In this document: piece by piece, positions 1-8,559 of the stretch | How the letters are laid out: each line of letters opens with the position of its first letter | Position numbering within the stretch: position 1 is the stretch's first letter | Position numbers and translations under genes: made by a program | Source: Streptomyces griseomycini | GTDB lineage: Bacteria; Actinomycetota; Actinomycetes; Streptomycetales; Streptomycetaceae | Length of the DNA: 64,000 bases | NCBI RefSeq assembly: GCF_014203535.1 | Contig: NZ_JACHJI010000006.1 | Location: 248,001-312,000 of the forward strand | Direction of reading: 5' to 3' | Notes under the pieces: model-generated | The model's database searches: none | Told to the model about the DNA's origin: nothing | The model's input: the letters and a program-made list of their open reading frames with translations, nothing else

Positions 1-2
1 TC

Positions 3-482
3 CTGGAGCGGTCGGGCGCGGGCCAGGGCAGCATGTACCACCACTTCAGGGGGAAGCCGGACCTCGCGCTGGCCGCGATCCGGCGGACCGCCGAGGAGAC
101 ACGGGCCACCGCCGACGCGGTCCTCGCCGGGCCGGGAACGCCGTACCAGCGGATCGAGGCGTACCTGCTGCGCGAGCGCGACGTCCTGCGCGGCTGTCCG
201 GTCGGGCGGCTCACCATGGACCCGGACGTCATCGCCGACGACGCGCTGCGCGCCCCGGTGGACGAGACCCTGGACTGGCTGCGCACGCGGATCACCGGGA
301 TCGTCGAAGAGGGCAAGGAGCAGGGCGAGTTCGCGCCGGTTCTCGACAGCTCGGAGGTCGCGGCGGCCGTCGTCGCGACCGTCCAGGGCGGCTACGTACT
401 GGCCCGTGCCTCCGGCTCCCCCGCCGCCTTCGACGCGGGGGTGCGCGGTCTGCTCGTGCTGCTCGCGCCACGAGAGCGGTAG
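3..482 (+). CDS. TetR/AcrR family regulator, C-terminal part (5' end outside window)
   Basis: The frame is already open at the window edge, so the true start lies upstream. The first residues read as the end of a TetR helix-turn-helix (LERSGAGQGSMYHHFRGK, with the recognition-helix YHHF pattern and following KPDLALAAI), and the remaining ~140 residues form an all-helical ligand-binding domain. TetR proteins bind operators as dimers and release DNA on ligand binding; no ligand can be inferred. A DUF4865 gene follows 30 bases downstream on the same strand, so the regulator probably controls it as part of a short operon. Confidence 0.85.
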   Translation: MERSGAGQGSMYHHFRGKPDLALAAIRRTAEETRATADAVLAGPGTPYQRIEAYLLRERDVLRGCPVGRLTMDPDVIADDALRAPVDETLDWLRTRITGIVEEGKEQGEFAPVLDSSEVAAAVVATVQGGYVLARASGSPAAFDAGVRGLLVLLAPRER

Positions 483-512
483 GTCCCGTCGATCTCCCCG
501 GAGGTGAACCCG

Positions 513-1097
513 TTGCACGCCCTGCAGTACGAACTCACCCTGCCCGCCGACTACGACATGGGGATCGTCCGGGACCGGGTGGCCCGGCGCGGGCACCTGC
601 TCGACGCGTGGCCGGGCCTCGGCGTCAAGGCGTACCTGACACGCGAGCGCGGAGTCCACGGCTCACCCGTCAACCAGTACGCGCCGTTCTACCTGTGGAA
701 CACCGTCGAGGGCATGAACGCCTTCCTCTGGGACGGCGGGTTCCAGGGCGTCGCCGACGACTTCGGGCGTCCCCCGGTGCGGCAGTGGACCGGCCTCGCG
801 TACGAGGAGGGGGTGGCCGCGGACGCTCCGGCCGTCGTCGCCGTCCGGCACCGGCGTCCCGTGCCGGACGGGGGGCGGGTGGGCGAGCGGGCCGAGGAGG
901 CGGTGCGGGAGTGCGGGCGGCTGGCCGGCCGGGACGGCGCGGTGCTCGCCGCGGCCGCCGTGGACACCGCCCGCTGGGAGCTGGTGCACTTCTCGCTCTG
1001 GGCGCACGACGCGCCCGAGGAGGACGGCGAGGTCTTCCAGGTGCTGCACGTGTCGGCACCGGAACGGGACCGGCTGCCCCGGAGGCGCCAGTGGTGA
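513..1097 (+). CDS. DUF4865 family protein
   Basis: The protein opens with HALQYELTLPADYDMGIVR and carries APFYLWNTVEGMNAFLW, which I recognise as the DUF4865 family of ~190-residue actinobacterial proteins with no assigned reaction. I place the start at a TTG because GGAGGTG at 500-506 is six bases ahead of it. A GTG at 504 sits inside that ribosome site and is therefore less likely. The fold may be a ferredoxin-like dimer (inference). It follows a TetR regulator gene on the same strand, a common pairing for this family, and is probably controlled by it. Confidence 0.8.
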   Translation: MHALQYELTLPADYDMGIVRDRVARRGHLLDAWPGLGVKAYLTRERGVHGSPVNQYAPFYLWNTVEGMNAFLWDGGFQGVADDFGRPPVRQWTGLAYEEGVAADAPAVVAVRHRRPVPDGGRVGERAEEAVRECGRLAGRDGAVLAAAAVDTARWELVHFSLWAHDAPEEDGEVFQVLHVSAPERDRLPRRRQW

Positions 1098-1223
1098 GCG
1101 CGGTCCGTCCCGGCCCCGGCGATGTGCCGCCCGGGCGCCCCGGGGGGCGCCCGTCCTCGCCGGGGACCCCCGTCCGGGACCTCGATGCCGACCGGCACCG
1201 AGGGCCGCCCGCGCGGCGGGCGG

Positions 1224-1643
1224 TCAGCCGGACTGGTCGCTGTCCTTCATCGCGCCCCAGCCGTGCCAGCGGTCGACCTCGATCCAGGCGCTGACCCGGG
1301 CGCGCTCCCGGTCCGGGTAGGCGTTGCCGGTGTAGTGCCGGGCGAGGCGGTCGATGTCGGCCAGACCGTCGTCGTCGCGCAGCTCGGCGACGCGGCCGAG
1401 CAGGGTGACGTGGGTGTACCAGTCGTCGTCGGCCAAAACGGTGAGGGTGACGCGCGGGTCGCGGCGCAGGTGCTTCAGGCGCACCCGGCCCTCGTCGAGG
1501 TTGACCAGCGCACGGCCGTCCTCCCACAGGTACCAGGTGGGGGTGGAGACGGGCGCGCCGTCGGAGCGGACCGTGGCCATGACGCAGGGGTTGGGACGGC
1601 GCAGCAGGGCAGCGGCCTCGGGGGGCAGTGGGGGTTTGGACAT
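1224..1643 (-). CDS. PPOX-class F420-dependent oxidoreductase
   Basis: This 139-residue protein has the pyridoxamine-phosphate-oxidase split-barrel pattern: NPCVMATVRSDGAPVSTPTW near the N-terminus, then RDPRVTLTVL, DDWYTHVTLLGRVAEL and a C-terminal RVSAWIEVDRWHGWG. Small proteins of this class in Streptomyces use deazaflavin F420 rather than FMN to reduce substrates; the substrate is unknown. AGGAGGTCGTC directly precedes the ATG, fixing the start. It is the last gene of a minus-strand run, 53 bases after the dehydrogenase gene, so co-transcription is likely. Confidence 0.85.
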   Translation of the reverse strand: MSKPPLPPEAAALLRRPNPCVMATVRSDGAPVSTPTWYLWEDGRALVNLDEGRVRLKHLRRDPRVTLTVLADDDWYTHVTLLGRVAELRDDDGLADIDRLARHYTGNAYPDRERARVSAWIEVDRWHGWGAMKDSDQSG

Positions 1644-1696
1644 GACGACCTCCTGTGATGGTCTTCGGACGGTTCCCGCGCGCCGCGTACGGCTGT

Positions 1697-2584
1697 TCAG
1701 GTGGTGGGCTCGTCGAAGCTGGCGTGGTAGGCGGCGGCCATGTCCTCGTCGCCGTGGCCCCGGGCGGCGGCCCGCTCCAGGCGTTCGGCGCTCGCGGCGG
1801 CCACGTCCAGGCGGACGCCGTGCTGCTCGCCCGCCCGCACGATCAGACGGGCGTCCTTGGCGGCGGTGGTCACGGCGAACTGGGCCGGGGACAGCTTCCC
1901 GTCGAGGATCAGGGCGGCCTTGGCGCGCAGATAGCCCATGTCGAGCGGACCGCCGGCGATGAGGTCGAAGAAACCGTCCGGTGCGACGTCGAGGGCCTCG
2001 GCGAGGGCGAGGGTCTCGCCGGCGGCGGCGGTGGCCGCCAGCACCCAGCTGTTGGCGACCAGCTTCAGGCGGGTCGCGCTGCCCGCCGTCCCGTCCTCCC
2101 CGGTCCACACGGTGCGCGCGCCGACCGCGTCGAACACCGGCGTCACCTTGTCCCGGCCCTCGGCGGGGCCGGCGGCGAGCACGGTCAGCCGTCCCGCCTC
2201 GGCGGGCTGGCGGGTGCCCAGGACCGGGGCGTCGTAGAAGTGCAGGCCGTGCTCGCGGGCGAAGCCGGCCAGCTCGGCGACGCCCTCGAGGCCGGCGGTC
2301 GTGGACTGCGCCCAGGCCGTTCCCCGGCGCAGGGCGGGAGCGGCCCGACGCATCGTCTCCAGGGTGGCCGGGCCGTCGTACAGCACGGTCAGCACGGTGT
2401 CGGCGGACTCGACCGCCTCGGCGGGGGTGTCGGCGACGTACGCGCCGTCGGCGGCGAGCGGCTCGGCCTTGGCGCGGGTGCGGTTCCAGGCGCGGACGGT
2501 GTGTCCGGCACGGACGAGGTTGCGGGCCATCGCCGCGCCCATGATGCCGGTGCCCAGGACGCTCACGGTGAGCTTGTCGGTCAT
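1697..2584 (-). CDS. NAD(P)-dependent oxidoreductase, 6-phosphogluconate/3-hydroxyisobutyrate dehydrogenase family
   Basis: The N-terminus has a Rossmann dinucleotide loop (VLGTGIMGAAMARNLVRAG, residues ~8-26) with RTRAKAEPLAADGA following, typical of NADP-preferring beta-hydroxyacid dehydrogenases. FYDAPVLGT matches the substrate-binding DAPVSG-type signature and RLKLVANSW carries the family catalytic lysine. The 295-residue length is normal. The substrate, a 3-hydroxyacid or an imine, cannot be told from sequence. GGAGGAAG lies nine bases before the ATG. It lies between a ROK regulator gene upstream and an F420/PPOX gene downstream on the same strand, suggesting one redox or sugar-acid unit. 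Confidence 0.85.
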   Translation of the reverse strand: MTDKLTVSVLGTGIMGAAMARNLVRAGHTVRAWNRTRAKAEPLAADGAYVADTPAEAVESADTVLTVLYDGPATLETMRRAAPALRRGTAWAQSTTAGLEGVAELAGFAREHGLHFYDAPVLGTRQPAEAGRLTVLAAGPAEGRDKVTPVFDAVGARTVWTGEDGTAGSATRLKLVANSWVLAATAAAGETLALAEALDVAPDGFFDLIAGGPLDMGYLRAKAALILDGKLSPAQFAVTTAAKDARLIVRAGEQHGVRLDVAAASAERLERAAARGHGDEDMAAAYHASFDEPTT

Positions 2585-2667
2585 GACGTCGGCTTCCTCC
2601 GGTGGGGCCGTCTTCTGCGATCGGTGCTCGCCGGTCATTGTGCGTGATCCGGTCCCGGCGCGGGCCG

Positions 2668-3906
2668 CTACGCCAGCGCCGCCAGCGGGTCGTCCAGCAC
2701 CGGCTGCCAGGCCAGCTCGGCGGCACCGACCAGGCTGTTGTGCTCCAGTGTGCAGGCGAGGATCGGGACGCCGCCGCTGCGGCCCCACAGGCTGCGGTCG
2801 GCGACGACGGCGCGGAGCCGGTCGGGGTCGGCCTCCAGGAGGGTGCGGTGCAGGCCGCCGAGGATGATCCGGTCGGGGTTGAGGATGTTGACCAGGCCGG
2901 CCAGGCCGAGGCCGAGGCGGTCGATCAGGGTCTCGGTGGCCGTGCGGACGGCCGGGTCGTCGTACTGCCCGCGGATCAGGTCGTCGGCCTGCTTCAGCAG
3001 GGACATCTCGGGGCCCGGTGCGCGTCCCGCCGCGGTGAGGAGGGCCAGCGGGTCCGCCTCCACGTCCAGGCAGCCACGGCTGCCGCAGTGGCAGGGCCGG
3101 CCCTCGGGGTTGACGGCGAGGTGGCCGACCTCCAGGGCGAGACCCGAGCTGCCCGAGTGCAGACGGCCGTCGAGCACCAGCGCACCGCCCACACCGCGGT
3201 GCCCGGTGGCCACGCACAGCAGGTCGCGGGAGCCGCGCCCGGCGCCGTGCCGGTGCTCGGCCAGGGCGGCGAGATTGACGTCGTTGGCCGCGAAGGCGGG
3301 TCCGGGCAGGCCGGCCGCCCGCACCTGCTCGGCGAAGATCTCCCGCACCGGTGCGCCCGCGGGCCAGGCCAGGTGCAGCGGGTTGAGCGCCAGCCCTTCC
3401 GGTTCGGCCACCGCCGACGGCACCGCGAGACCGGCGCCCACGCACCGCCGCCCGGTCTCCCGCAGCAGCTCCGCACCGGCCGCGACGACGGAGCCCAGGA
3501 CCTTCGCCGGGTCGGCGTCGACCGCCTCGCAGCCGGGCGTCGTGGCGACGGTACGGCCGCCGAGGCCGACCAGGGCCGCCCGGAAACCGTCGGCGTGCAC
3601 CTGTGCGGCGAGGGCCACGGGTCCGTCCTCGGCGACCGAGAGCCGGTGCGAGGGGCGCCCCTGCGAACCGGCCGCCGCGCCGGGCCGGGCGTCCACCCGG
3701 ATCAGTCCGAGCGCCTCCAGTTCGGCGGCGACCGCGCCGGCCGTGGCCCGGGTCACCCCGAGTTCGGCGGTGAGCACCGCGCGGGTCGGCGCGCGTCCGG
3801 TGTGCACGAGCTCCAGTGCGGGACCGAGCGCACCGCGTCCCCGGTCCAACCGCGTCCTCGAGGTGGTCCCTTCCCCCGCCGGCCGGGGGTCCGCCTTCCC
3901 GCTCAT
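2668..3906 (-). CDS. ROK family transcriptional regulator (NagC/XylR type)
   Basis: A winged helix-turn-helix occupies residues ~25-80 (TRAVLTAELGVTRATAGAVA then LEALGLI), followed by a sugar-kinase-like ROK domain. The ROK zinc motif is seen as CHCGSRGCLDVEADP, with NDVNLAALAEH earlier as the sugar-binding/catalytic-type Asp segment. The full 412-residue length with an N-terminal DNA-binding domain argues for a repressor responding to a sugar or sugar phosphate rather than a simple kinase. It is the first gene of the minus-strand run including the dehydrogenase and PPOX genes and may regulate that run. Confidence 0.85.
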   Translation of the reverse strand: MSGKADPRPAGEGTTSRTRLDRGRGALGPALELVHTGRAPTRAVLTAELGVTRATAGAVAAELEALGLIRVDARPGAAAGSQGRPSHRLSVAEDGPVALAAQVHADGFRAALVGLGGRTVATTPGCEAVDADPAKVLGSVVAAGAELLRETGRRCVGAGLAVPSAVAEPEGLALNPLHLAWPAGAPVREIFAEQVRAAGLPGPAFAANDVNLAALAEHRHGAGRGSRDLLCVATGHRGVGGALVLDGRLHSGSSGLALEVGHLAVNPEGRPCHCGSRGCLDVEADPLALLTAAGRAPGPEMSLLKQADDLIRGQYDDPAVRTATETLIDRLGLGLAGLVNILNPDRIILGGLHRTLLEADPDRLRAVVADRSLWGRSGGVPILACTLEHNSLVGAAELAWQPVLDDPLAALA

Positions 3907-3942
3907 GAGGGCGAGTCTCCCATGATCCGCAACCGGTGCCGA

Positions 3943-4602
3943 CTACAGGCCGCTGACCCGCACGGTGATGTTCAGCCGCCCGGTCAGTCCCAACTCCCGC
4001 GGCGCCGTGCCCGCGTGCACCTTCGGCACCCCGTGGTACGCGAACCGGGACGGCCCGCCGAAGACGAACAGGTCGCCGCTGCGCAGCTCGACGTCCGTGT
4101 GGGGGCGGGTCCGGGTCTCGGTGTTGCCGAAGCGGAAGACGCAGGTGTCGCCGAGGCTCAGCGACACCACCGGCGCGTCCGCCTTCTCGTCGCTGTCGCG
4201 GTGCATGCCCATGCGGGCGTCGCCGTCGTAGAAGTTGACCAGCGCGACGTCGTACGCGGCGTCCCGCGCGGTCCCGGCGCCGAGCGTGTCGGTCACCGCG
4301 CGGTGGGCCAGCGCGCCGAGCCGGTCGGGGAAGGGTTTCACCGGGGCGCCGTCGCCGTCGACGACGGTGCGGGCGTAGCCGTACGGGTACCAGTGCCACC
4401 CCAGGCACACCTGCCGGGCCGTCATGGTGCCGCCGCCGGGGGTGCGCACCGTGCGCAGTCCGGCGGGCGGCCGGGCCCACTCCCGGCAGGCGTCGAGCAG
4501 CTCGCGCTGTGCCCGGGCGTCCAGCCAGTCCGGCACGTGCACCGCGCCGGGCGCCACCTGGGTACGGGAGCGGGGGAACAGCTCGGCGTCCATGCTCCCC
4601 AT
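3943..4602 (-). CDS. alkB: AlkB-type Fe(II)/2-oxoglutarate DNA repair dioxygenase
   Basis: This enzyme oxidatively removes methyl groups from N1-methyladenine and N3-methylcytosine in DNA. The iron ligands are visible as H-x-D in MGMHRDSDEK and a distal His in RFAYHGV; the 2-oxoglutarate-binding arginines are in RLNITVRVSG at the C-terminus. The substrate-lid segment GWHWYPYGYARTV and the SLGDTCVFRFG core strand also match AlkB. The length of 219 residues is typical. Two ATGs nine bases apart compete as start; neither has a well-spaced ribosome site. It is divergent from the RlmG-like gene, with 47 bases between the starts. Confidence 0.9.
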   Translation of the reverse strand: MGSMDAELFPRSRTQVAPGAVHVPDWLDARAQRELLDACREWARPPAGLRTVRTPGGGTMTARQVCLGWHWYPYGYARTVVDGDGAPVKPFPDRLGALAHRAVTDTLGAGTARDAAYDVALVNFYDGDARMGMHRDSDEKADAPVVSLSLGDTCVFRFGNTETRTRPHTDVELRSGDLFVFGGPSRFAYHGVPKVHAGTAPRELGLTGRLNITVRVSGL

Positions 4603-4649
4603 CCTGCCCGACCCGTCCTGAGCTGCGGCTCGGCTAGCCTGGTCGCACG

Positions 4650-5795
4650 ATGAACGACCGTATGACGACTCCGTGGGGCGAGCCGGTGCTGGCCCGCTTC
4701 CCCGAGGACCCGCGCGAGAGGCTGCGTGCCTGGGACGCCTCCGACGCGTATCTGCTCAGGCACCTCGCCGAGCGGGAGGTCCCGCTGTCCGGCACGGTCG
4801 TGGTCCTCGGTGACCGCTGGGGGGCGCTGGTCACGGCGCTCGCGGAGCACCGGCCGACGCAGATCACCGACTCCTGGCTCGGGCAGGAGGCGACCCGCGC
4901 GAACCTGGCCCGCAACGGCGTCGAGCCGGGCGCGGTCCGGCTGCTCACCACGCAGGACCCCCCGCCGGGCCGGATCGACGTGCTGCTGGTGCGCGTGCCG
5001 AAGAGCCTGGCGCTGCTGGAGGACCAGCTGCTGCGGCTGGCGCCCGCGGTGCACGGGGGCACGGTCGTCGTCGGCACCGGCATGGTGAAGGAGATCCACA
5101 CCTCGACGCTGGACCTCTTCGAGCGGATCCTCGGCCCGACCCGCACCTCGCTCGCCGAGAAGAAGGCCCGGTTGATCTTCTGCACGCCGGATCCCGCGCT
5201 GGAGCGGCCCGCCAGTCCGTGGCCGTACCGCTACACCCTGCCCGGGGACGTCGGCCCGGTCTCCGGCCGGACCGTCGTCAACCACGCGGGCGTCTTCTGC
5301 GCCGACCGCCTCGACATCGGCACCCGCTTCTTCCTGAAGCACCTGCCCGCCGGCCGGAGCGGCGGCCGGGTGGTGGACCTGGGCTGCGGCAACGGCGTCG
5401 TCGGTACGGCGGCGGCGCTGGCCGATCCGCGGGCCGAGGTGCTGTTCGTGGACGAGTCCTTCCAGGCGGTGGCGTCCGCCCAGGCCACCTACCGGGCGAA
5501 CGACGTCCCCGGGCACGCGGAGTTCCGGGTCGGCGACGGCCTGGCGGGCGTACCGGCCGGCAGCGTCGACCTGGTGCTCAACAACCCGCCCTTCCACTCC
5601 CACCAGGCGACCACCGACACCACGGCCTGGCGCATGTTCACCGGCGCCCGGCGCACCCTGCGCCGGGGCGGCGAACTGTGGGTGATCGGCAACCGGCACC
5701 TGGGGTACCACGTGAAGCTGCGGCGGCTGTTCGGGAACAGCGAAGTGGTGGCGTCCGACCCGAAGTTCGTGGTGCTGAGGGCCGTGAAACGCTAG
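4650..5795 (+). CDS. RlmG/RsmC-like rRNA (guanine-N2)-methyltransferase
   Basis: Two methyltransferase-like halves are present. The N-terminal half (~1-190) is degenerate, as in RlmG/RsmC. The C-terminal half has a SAM-binding loop VVDLGCGNGVVG near residue 240 and the catalytic LNNPPFH motif near 310, which places a guanine amino group beside SAM. The likely target is a guanine N2 in rRNA; which position cannot be told. No ribosome site precedes the ATG. A -10-like TAGCCT at 4635-4640 lies nine bases before it, suggesting a leaderless or very short-leader transcript. The next gene is convergent, 16 bases away. Confidence 0.82.
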   Translation: MNDRMTTPWGEPVLARFPEDPRERLRAWDASDAYLLRHLAEREVPLSGTVVVLGDRWGALVTALAEHRPTQITDSWLGQEATRANLARNGVEPGAVRLLTTQDPPPGRIDVLLVRVPKSLALLEDQLLRLAPAVHGGTVVVGTGMVKEIHTSTLDLFERILGPTRTSLAEKKARLIFCTPDPALERPASPWPYRYTLPGDVGPVSGRTVVNHAGVFCADRLDIGTRFFLKHLPAGRSGGRVVDLGCGNGVVGTAAALADPRAEVLFVDESFQAVASAQATYRANDVPGHAEFRVGDGLAGVPAGSVDLVLNNPPFHSHQATTDTTAWRMFTGARRTLRRGGELWVIGNRHLGYHVKLRRLFGNSEVVASDPKFVVLRAVKR

Positions 5796-5811
5796 CCGGC
5801 CGGCGGTCCGC

Positions 5812-6678
5812 TCAGGGCGCCGCGGGGACCGGGCCGAGCGCCCCGATGATCGCCGCCACCGTCCGGGTCATCGCCTCCCGGCCCACCGTCAGGTAGCCGC
5901 GGGAGTCGACCGCCTCGGGGTGGGCGGCGAGGAACTCCCTGATCGCGCCGGTCATGGCGATGTTCAGGGCCGTGCCGACGTTGACCTTGGCGATGCCGCC
6001 CGTGACCGCCGCGGCGAGTTCGTCGTCGGGCAGGCCCGAGGAGCCGTGCAGGACGAGGGGGACGTCGAGGGCGGCGCTCAGGCGTTTGAGGAGGGCGTGG
6101 TCGAGGGCTGCCGTGCGGGTGGTCATGGCGTGGGTGGTGCCGACGGCGACGGCCAGCGCGTCCACGCCGGAGCCGGCGACGAAGGCGCGGGCCTGCTCGG
6201 GGTCGGTGCGGGCGCCGGGGGCGTGGGCGTCCAGCGGGGGCTGTCCGTCCTTGCCGCCGATCTGTCCCAGCTCCGCCTCGATCCAGAGGCCGTGGGCGTG
6301 GGCCCAGTCGACGGCGGCCCGGGTCGCGGCGAGGTTCTCGGCGTAGGGCAGCCGGGCCGCGTCGTACATCACGGAGCCGAAGCCGGCGTCCGGCGCCTGG
6401 CGGAGCAGGGCGTCGCTCCGGACGTGGTCGAGGTGCAGGGCGACGGGGACGGCGGCGCGTTCGGCGGCGGCGACGGCGGCGCGGGCCAGCGGCAGCAGGC
6501 GGCCGTAGCGGAACTTGACGGCGTTCTCGCTGACCTGGAGCACGACGGGGGCGGGCACCGATTCCGCGCCGGCGATGACGGCCTCGACGTGTTCGAGGGT
6601 GATGACGTTGAACGAGGCGATCGCCGAGCGGTCCGCGGTGGCGCGGGTGACGAGTTCGCCGGTGGTCGTGAGGGGCAC
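5812..6678 (-). CDS. Class II fructose/tagatose-bisphosphate aldolase family protein
   Basis: Residues show the zinc-dependent class II aldolase plan: ASFNVITLEHVEAVI at ~21-35, the zinc/catalytic HLDH at 82-85, IEAELGQIGGKDG, GTTHAM, HGSSGLPD and the phosphate-binding GGIAKVNVGT. At 288 residues it is the size of the KbaY/GatY/FbaA group. The adjacent SIS isomerase and DeoR regulator suggest tagatose-bisphosphate-type cleavage in amino-sugar or galactitol catabolism rather than glycolysis (inference from context). It lies 21 bases after the SIS gene and is surely co-transcribed. A GGAAAGGAC-like ribosome site precedes the ATG. Confidence 0.85.
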   Translation of the reverse strand: MPLTTTGELVTRATADRSAIASFNVITLEHVEAVIAGAESVPAPVVLQVSENAVKFRYGRLLPLARAAVAAAERAAVPVALHLDHVRSDALLRQAPDAGFGSVMYDAARLPYAENLAATRAAVDWAHAHGLWIEAELGQIGGKDGQPPLDAHAPGARTDPEQARAFVAGSGVDALAVAVGTTHAMTTRTAALDHALLKRLSAALDVPLVLHGSSGLPDDELAAAVTGGIAKVNVGTALNIAMTGAIREFLAAHPEAVDSRGYLTVGREAMTRTVAAIIGALGPVPAAP

Positions 6679-6699
6679 GGCCCGTCCTTTCCGACGGTG

Positions 6700-7581
6700 T
6701 CAGGGCGCGAGGATGACCGAGCGGGTGAGGTGGCGGGGGCGGTCCGGGTCGAGGCCGCGGGCCGCGGCGACGGCGACCGCGAGGCGCTGGGCGCGGACGA
6801 GTTCGGCGAGCGGGTCGAGGGTGCCCCCGACCCACAGTCCGCCGGTGCCCCGGACCTGTCGGGCCAGGCCGTCCGGGGCCGTCCCGAACATCCAGGTGGC
6901 CGTGCCCCGTGTGGTGACGCTGATGGGGCCGTGCCGGTACTCCATCGCCGGGTAGGCCTCCGTCCAGGCCAGTGCGGCCTCGCGCATCTTCAGCCCGGCC
7001 TCGTTGGCCAGGCCGACGGTCCAGCCGCGGCCGAGGAAGGTGAACTGGGAGCAGTCCACGAGTCCTTCGGGCAGGGGTGTCGTCAGGGCCGTCCGGGCGT
7101 CCTCGACGACCGCTCCGGTGTGCAGGCCCAGATGGGCGCGGAGCAGGGTGAGGGCGGTGGTCGCGAACCGGGTCTGGACGACGGAGCGTTCGTCCGCGTA
7201 GTCGAGGACGACCGGCTCGTCGGCCAGTGACATCACGGGGGTGGCCGGGTCGGCGGTGACCGCGGTGGTGCGGGTGGTGCCCTTCAACTTCTCGAGCAGG
7301 TCCAGGACTTCGGTGGTGGTTCCGGAGCGGGTCAGGGCGACGACCCGGTCGTAGGCGCGCCCGTGCGGGAACTCCGAGGCGGCGAAGGCGTCGGTCTCGC
7401 CCCGGCCCGCCGCCTCGCGCAGGACCGCGATCGCCTGCGCCATGAAGTACGAGGTGCCGCAGCCGATGACCGCGACCCGCTCACCGGGCGCCGGCAGCGC
7501 CGGGGCGTGCTCCGCGGCCTGTGCCGCGGCGCGGTTCCAGCACTCGGGCTGGCTGTTCAGTTCGTCCTCGACATGGGTCAT
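6700..7581 (-). CDS. SIS-domain sugar isomerase (AgaS-like)
   Basis: Two SIS sugar-phosphate-binding domains are present. The first has VIGCGTSYFMAQ near residue 36 and RSGTTTEVLDLLEKL. The second has GRGWTVGLANEAGLKMREAA and the catalytic-region EAYPAMEYRHGP, which resembles GlmS/AgaS. Such proteins isomerise or deaminate amino-sugar phosphates such as galactosamine 6-phosphate. I use the ATG with GGGGGTG just upstream, because residues before it are not conserved-looking. It heads a two-gene unit with the aldolase and is divergent from the DeoR gene, sharing a 133-bp control region. Confidence 0.85.
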   Translation of the reverse strand: MTHVEDELNSQPECWNRAAAQAAEHAPALPAPGERVAVIGCGTSYFMAQAIAVLREAAGRGETDAFAASEFPHGRAYDRVVALTRSGTTTEVLDLLEKLKGTTRTTAVTADPATPVMSLADEPVVLDYADERSVVQTRFATTALTLLRAHLGLHTGAVVEDARTALTTPLPEGLVDCSQFTFLGRGWTVGLANEAGLKMREAALAWTEAYPAMEYRHGPISVTTRGTATWMFGTAPDGLARQVRGTGGLWVGGTLDPLAELVRAQRLAVAVAAARGLDPDRPRHLTRSVILAP

Positions 7582-7609
7582 GTCGCACCCCCGACCACTC
7601 GATGATTGT

Positions 7610-7619
7610 TGTTGCAACA
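7610..7619. promoter_or_regulatory. Palindrome in the SIS/DeoR divergent control region
   Basis: TGTTGCAACA is a perfect 10-bp palindrome lying 28 bases upstream of the SIS start and about 95 bases upstream of the DeoR start. DeoR/GlpR proteins use short palindromic or repeated sites in such gaps, so it is a candidate operator for the neighbouring regulator. The AT content here is also higher than nearby, as expected of a promoter. Confidence 0.45.
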
Positions 7620-7714
7620 TAGAGCGAGGTTTCGCGCAGAATCAAGCATTCGAGCGGAGGGCGGGTGCGTTAGGGTCGCCGGAGGACGGGGAACGGCCGG
7701 GAACGGGAGGGCGG

Positions 7715-8494
7715 ATGTCGCGGGACGCCCGCTGGAAGACGCTGCTGGAGCTGCTCGTCGAGCGCGGCCGGCTGGACGTCGAGGAGGTGGCCGCCGAGCT
7801 GTCGGTGTCGGCCGCGACGATCCGGCGCGACTTCGACCAGCTCGCCGAGCAGCAGATGCTGGTGCGCACCCGGGGCGGCGCGGTCGTGCACGGGGTGTCG
7901 TACGAGCTGCCGCTGCGCTACAAGACCGCGCGCCGCGCCCCGGAGAAGCAGCGCATCGCGAAGGCGGTGGCGGACCTCGTCGCGCCGGGCGAGGCGGTCG
8001 GGCTGACCGGCGGCACGACCACCACGGAGGTGGCGCGGGCGCTGGCCGTGCGCGGCGACCTCGGCTCCGGGTCGCCCGCGCTGACCGTGGTGACGAACGC
8101 GCTCAACATCGCCAATGAGCTCGCCGTACGGCCGCAGTTCAAGATCGTGGTGACCGGCGGGGTGGCGCGGGCCCAGTCGTACGAGCTCATCGGGCCGCTC
8201 GCGGACGGGGTGCTGGATCAGATCACCCTCGACGTGGCGGTGCTCGGCGTCGTCGCCTTCGACGTCGCGCACGGGGCCGCGGCCCACGACGAGGCGGAGG
8301 CGGCGATCAACCGGCTGCTGTGCGAGCGGGCCGAGCGGGTGGTCGTGGCCGCCGACTCCAGCAAGCTGGGCCGGCGGGCGTTCGCCCGGATCTGCGCGAC
8401 CGAGTCGGTGGGCACGCTCGTGACGGACTCGGCGGCGGCTGCCGAGACGGTGCGCCGGTTCGAGGAGGCGGGGGTGCGGGTCGTCGTGGTCTGA
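7715..8494 (+). CDS. DeoR/GlpR family transcriptional regulator
   Basis: The N-terminal DeoR helix-turn-helix is clear (WKTLLELLVERGRLDVEEVA, then VSAATIRRDFDQLAEQQ and RTRGGAV). The sensor domain shows the phosphosugar-binding segments GLTGGTTTTEVARAL, VTNALNIANEL, VTGGVARAQSYELIGPL, DEAEAAINR and DSSKLGRRAFARI. It likely represses the divergent aldolase/SIS genes and is relieved by a sugar phosphate. A GGGAGGGCGG stretch directly before the ATG supports this start. The length of 259 residues is usual. It would be autoregulated if it uses the shared control region. Confidence 0.88.
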   Translation: MSRDARWKTLLELLVERGRLDVEEVAAELSVSAATIRRDFDQLAEQQMLVRTRGGAVVHGVSYELPLRYKTARRAPEKQRIAKAVADLVAPGEAVGLTGGTTTTEVARALAVRGDLGSGSPALTVVTNALNIANELAVRPQFKIVVTGGVARAQSYELIGPLADGVLDQITLDVAVLGVVAFDVAHGAAAHDEAEAAINRLLCERAERVVVAADSSKLGRRAFARICATESVGTLVTDSAAAAETVRRFEEAGVRVVVV

Positions 8495-8559
8495 GCCGCG
8501 TTCAGGGGGCCGACGGGTGGAGGGCCGTAGGACGGTTCCGCCTGAGGCCTCGGGATGCG

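Noticed and set aside
608-1527. Long Arg/Pro-rich open frames opposite or overlapping DUF4865 and PPOX genes
   Set aside because: They are shadow frames of GC-rich coding DNA with no family motifs and no ribosome sites.
1697-4480. A very long minus-strand frame spanning the dehydrogenase, ROK and AlkB genes
   Set aside because: Only its last ~295 residues are a recognisable protein; the rest is out of frame with the real ROK and AlkB genes.
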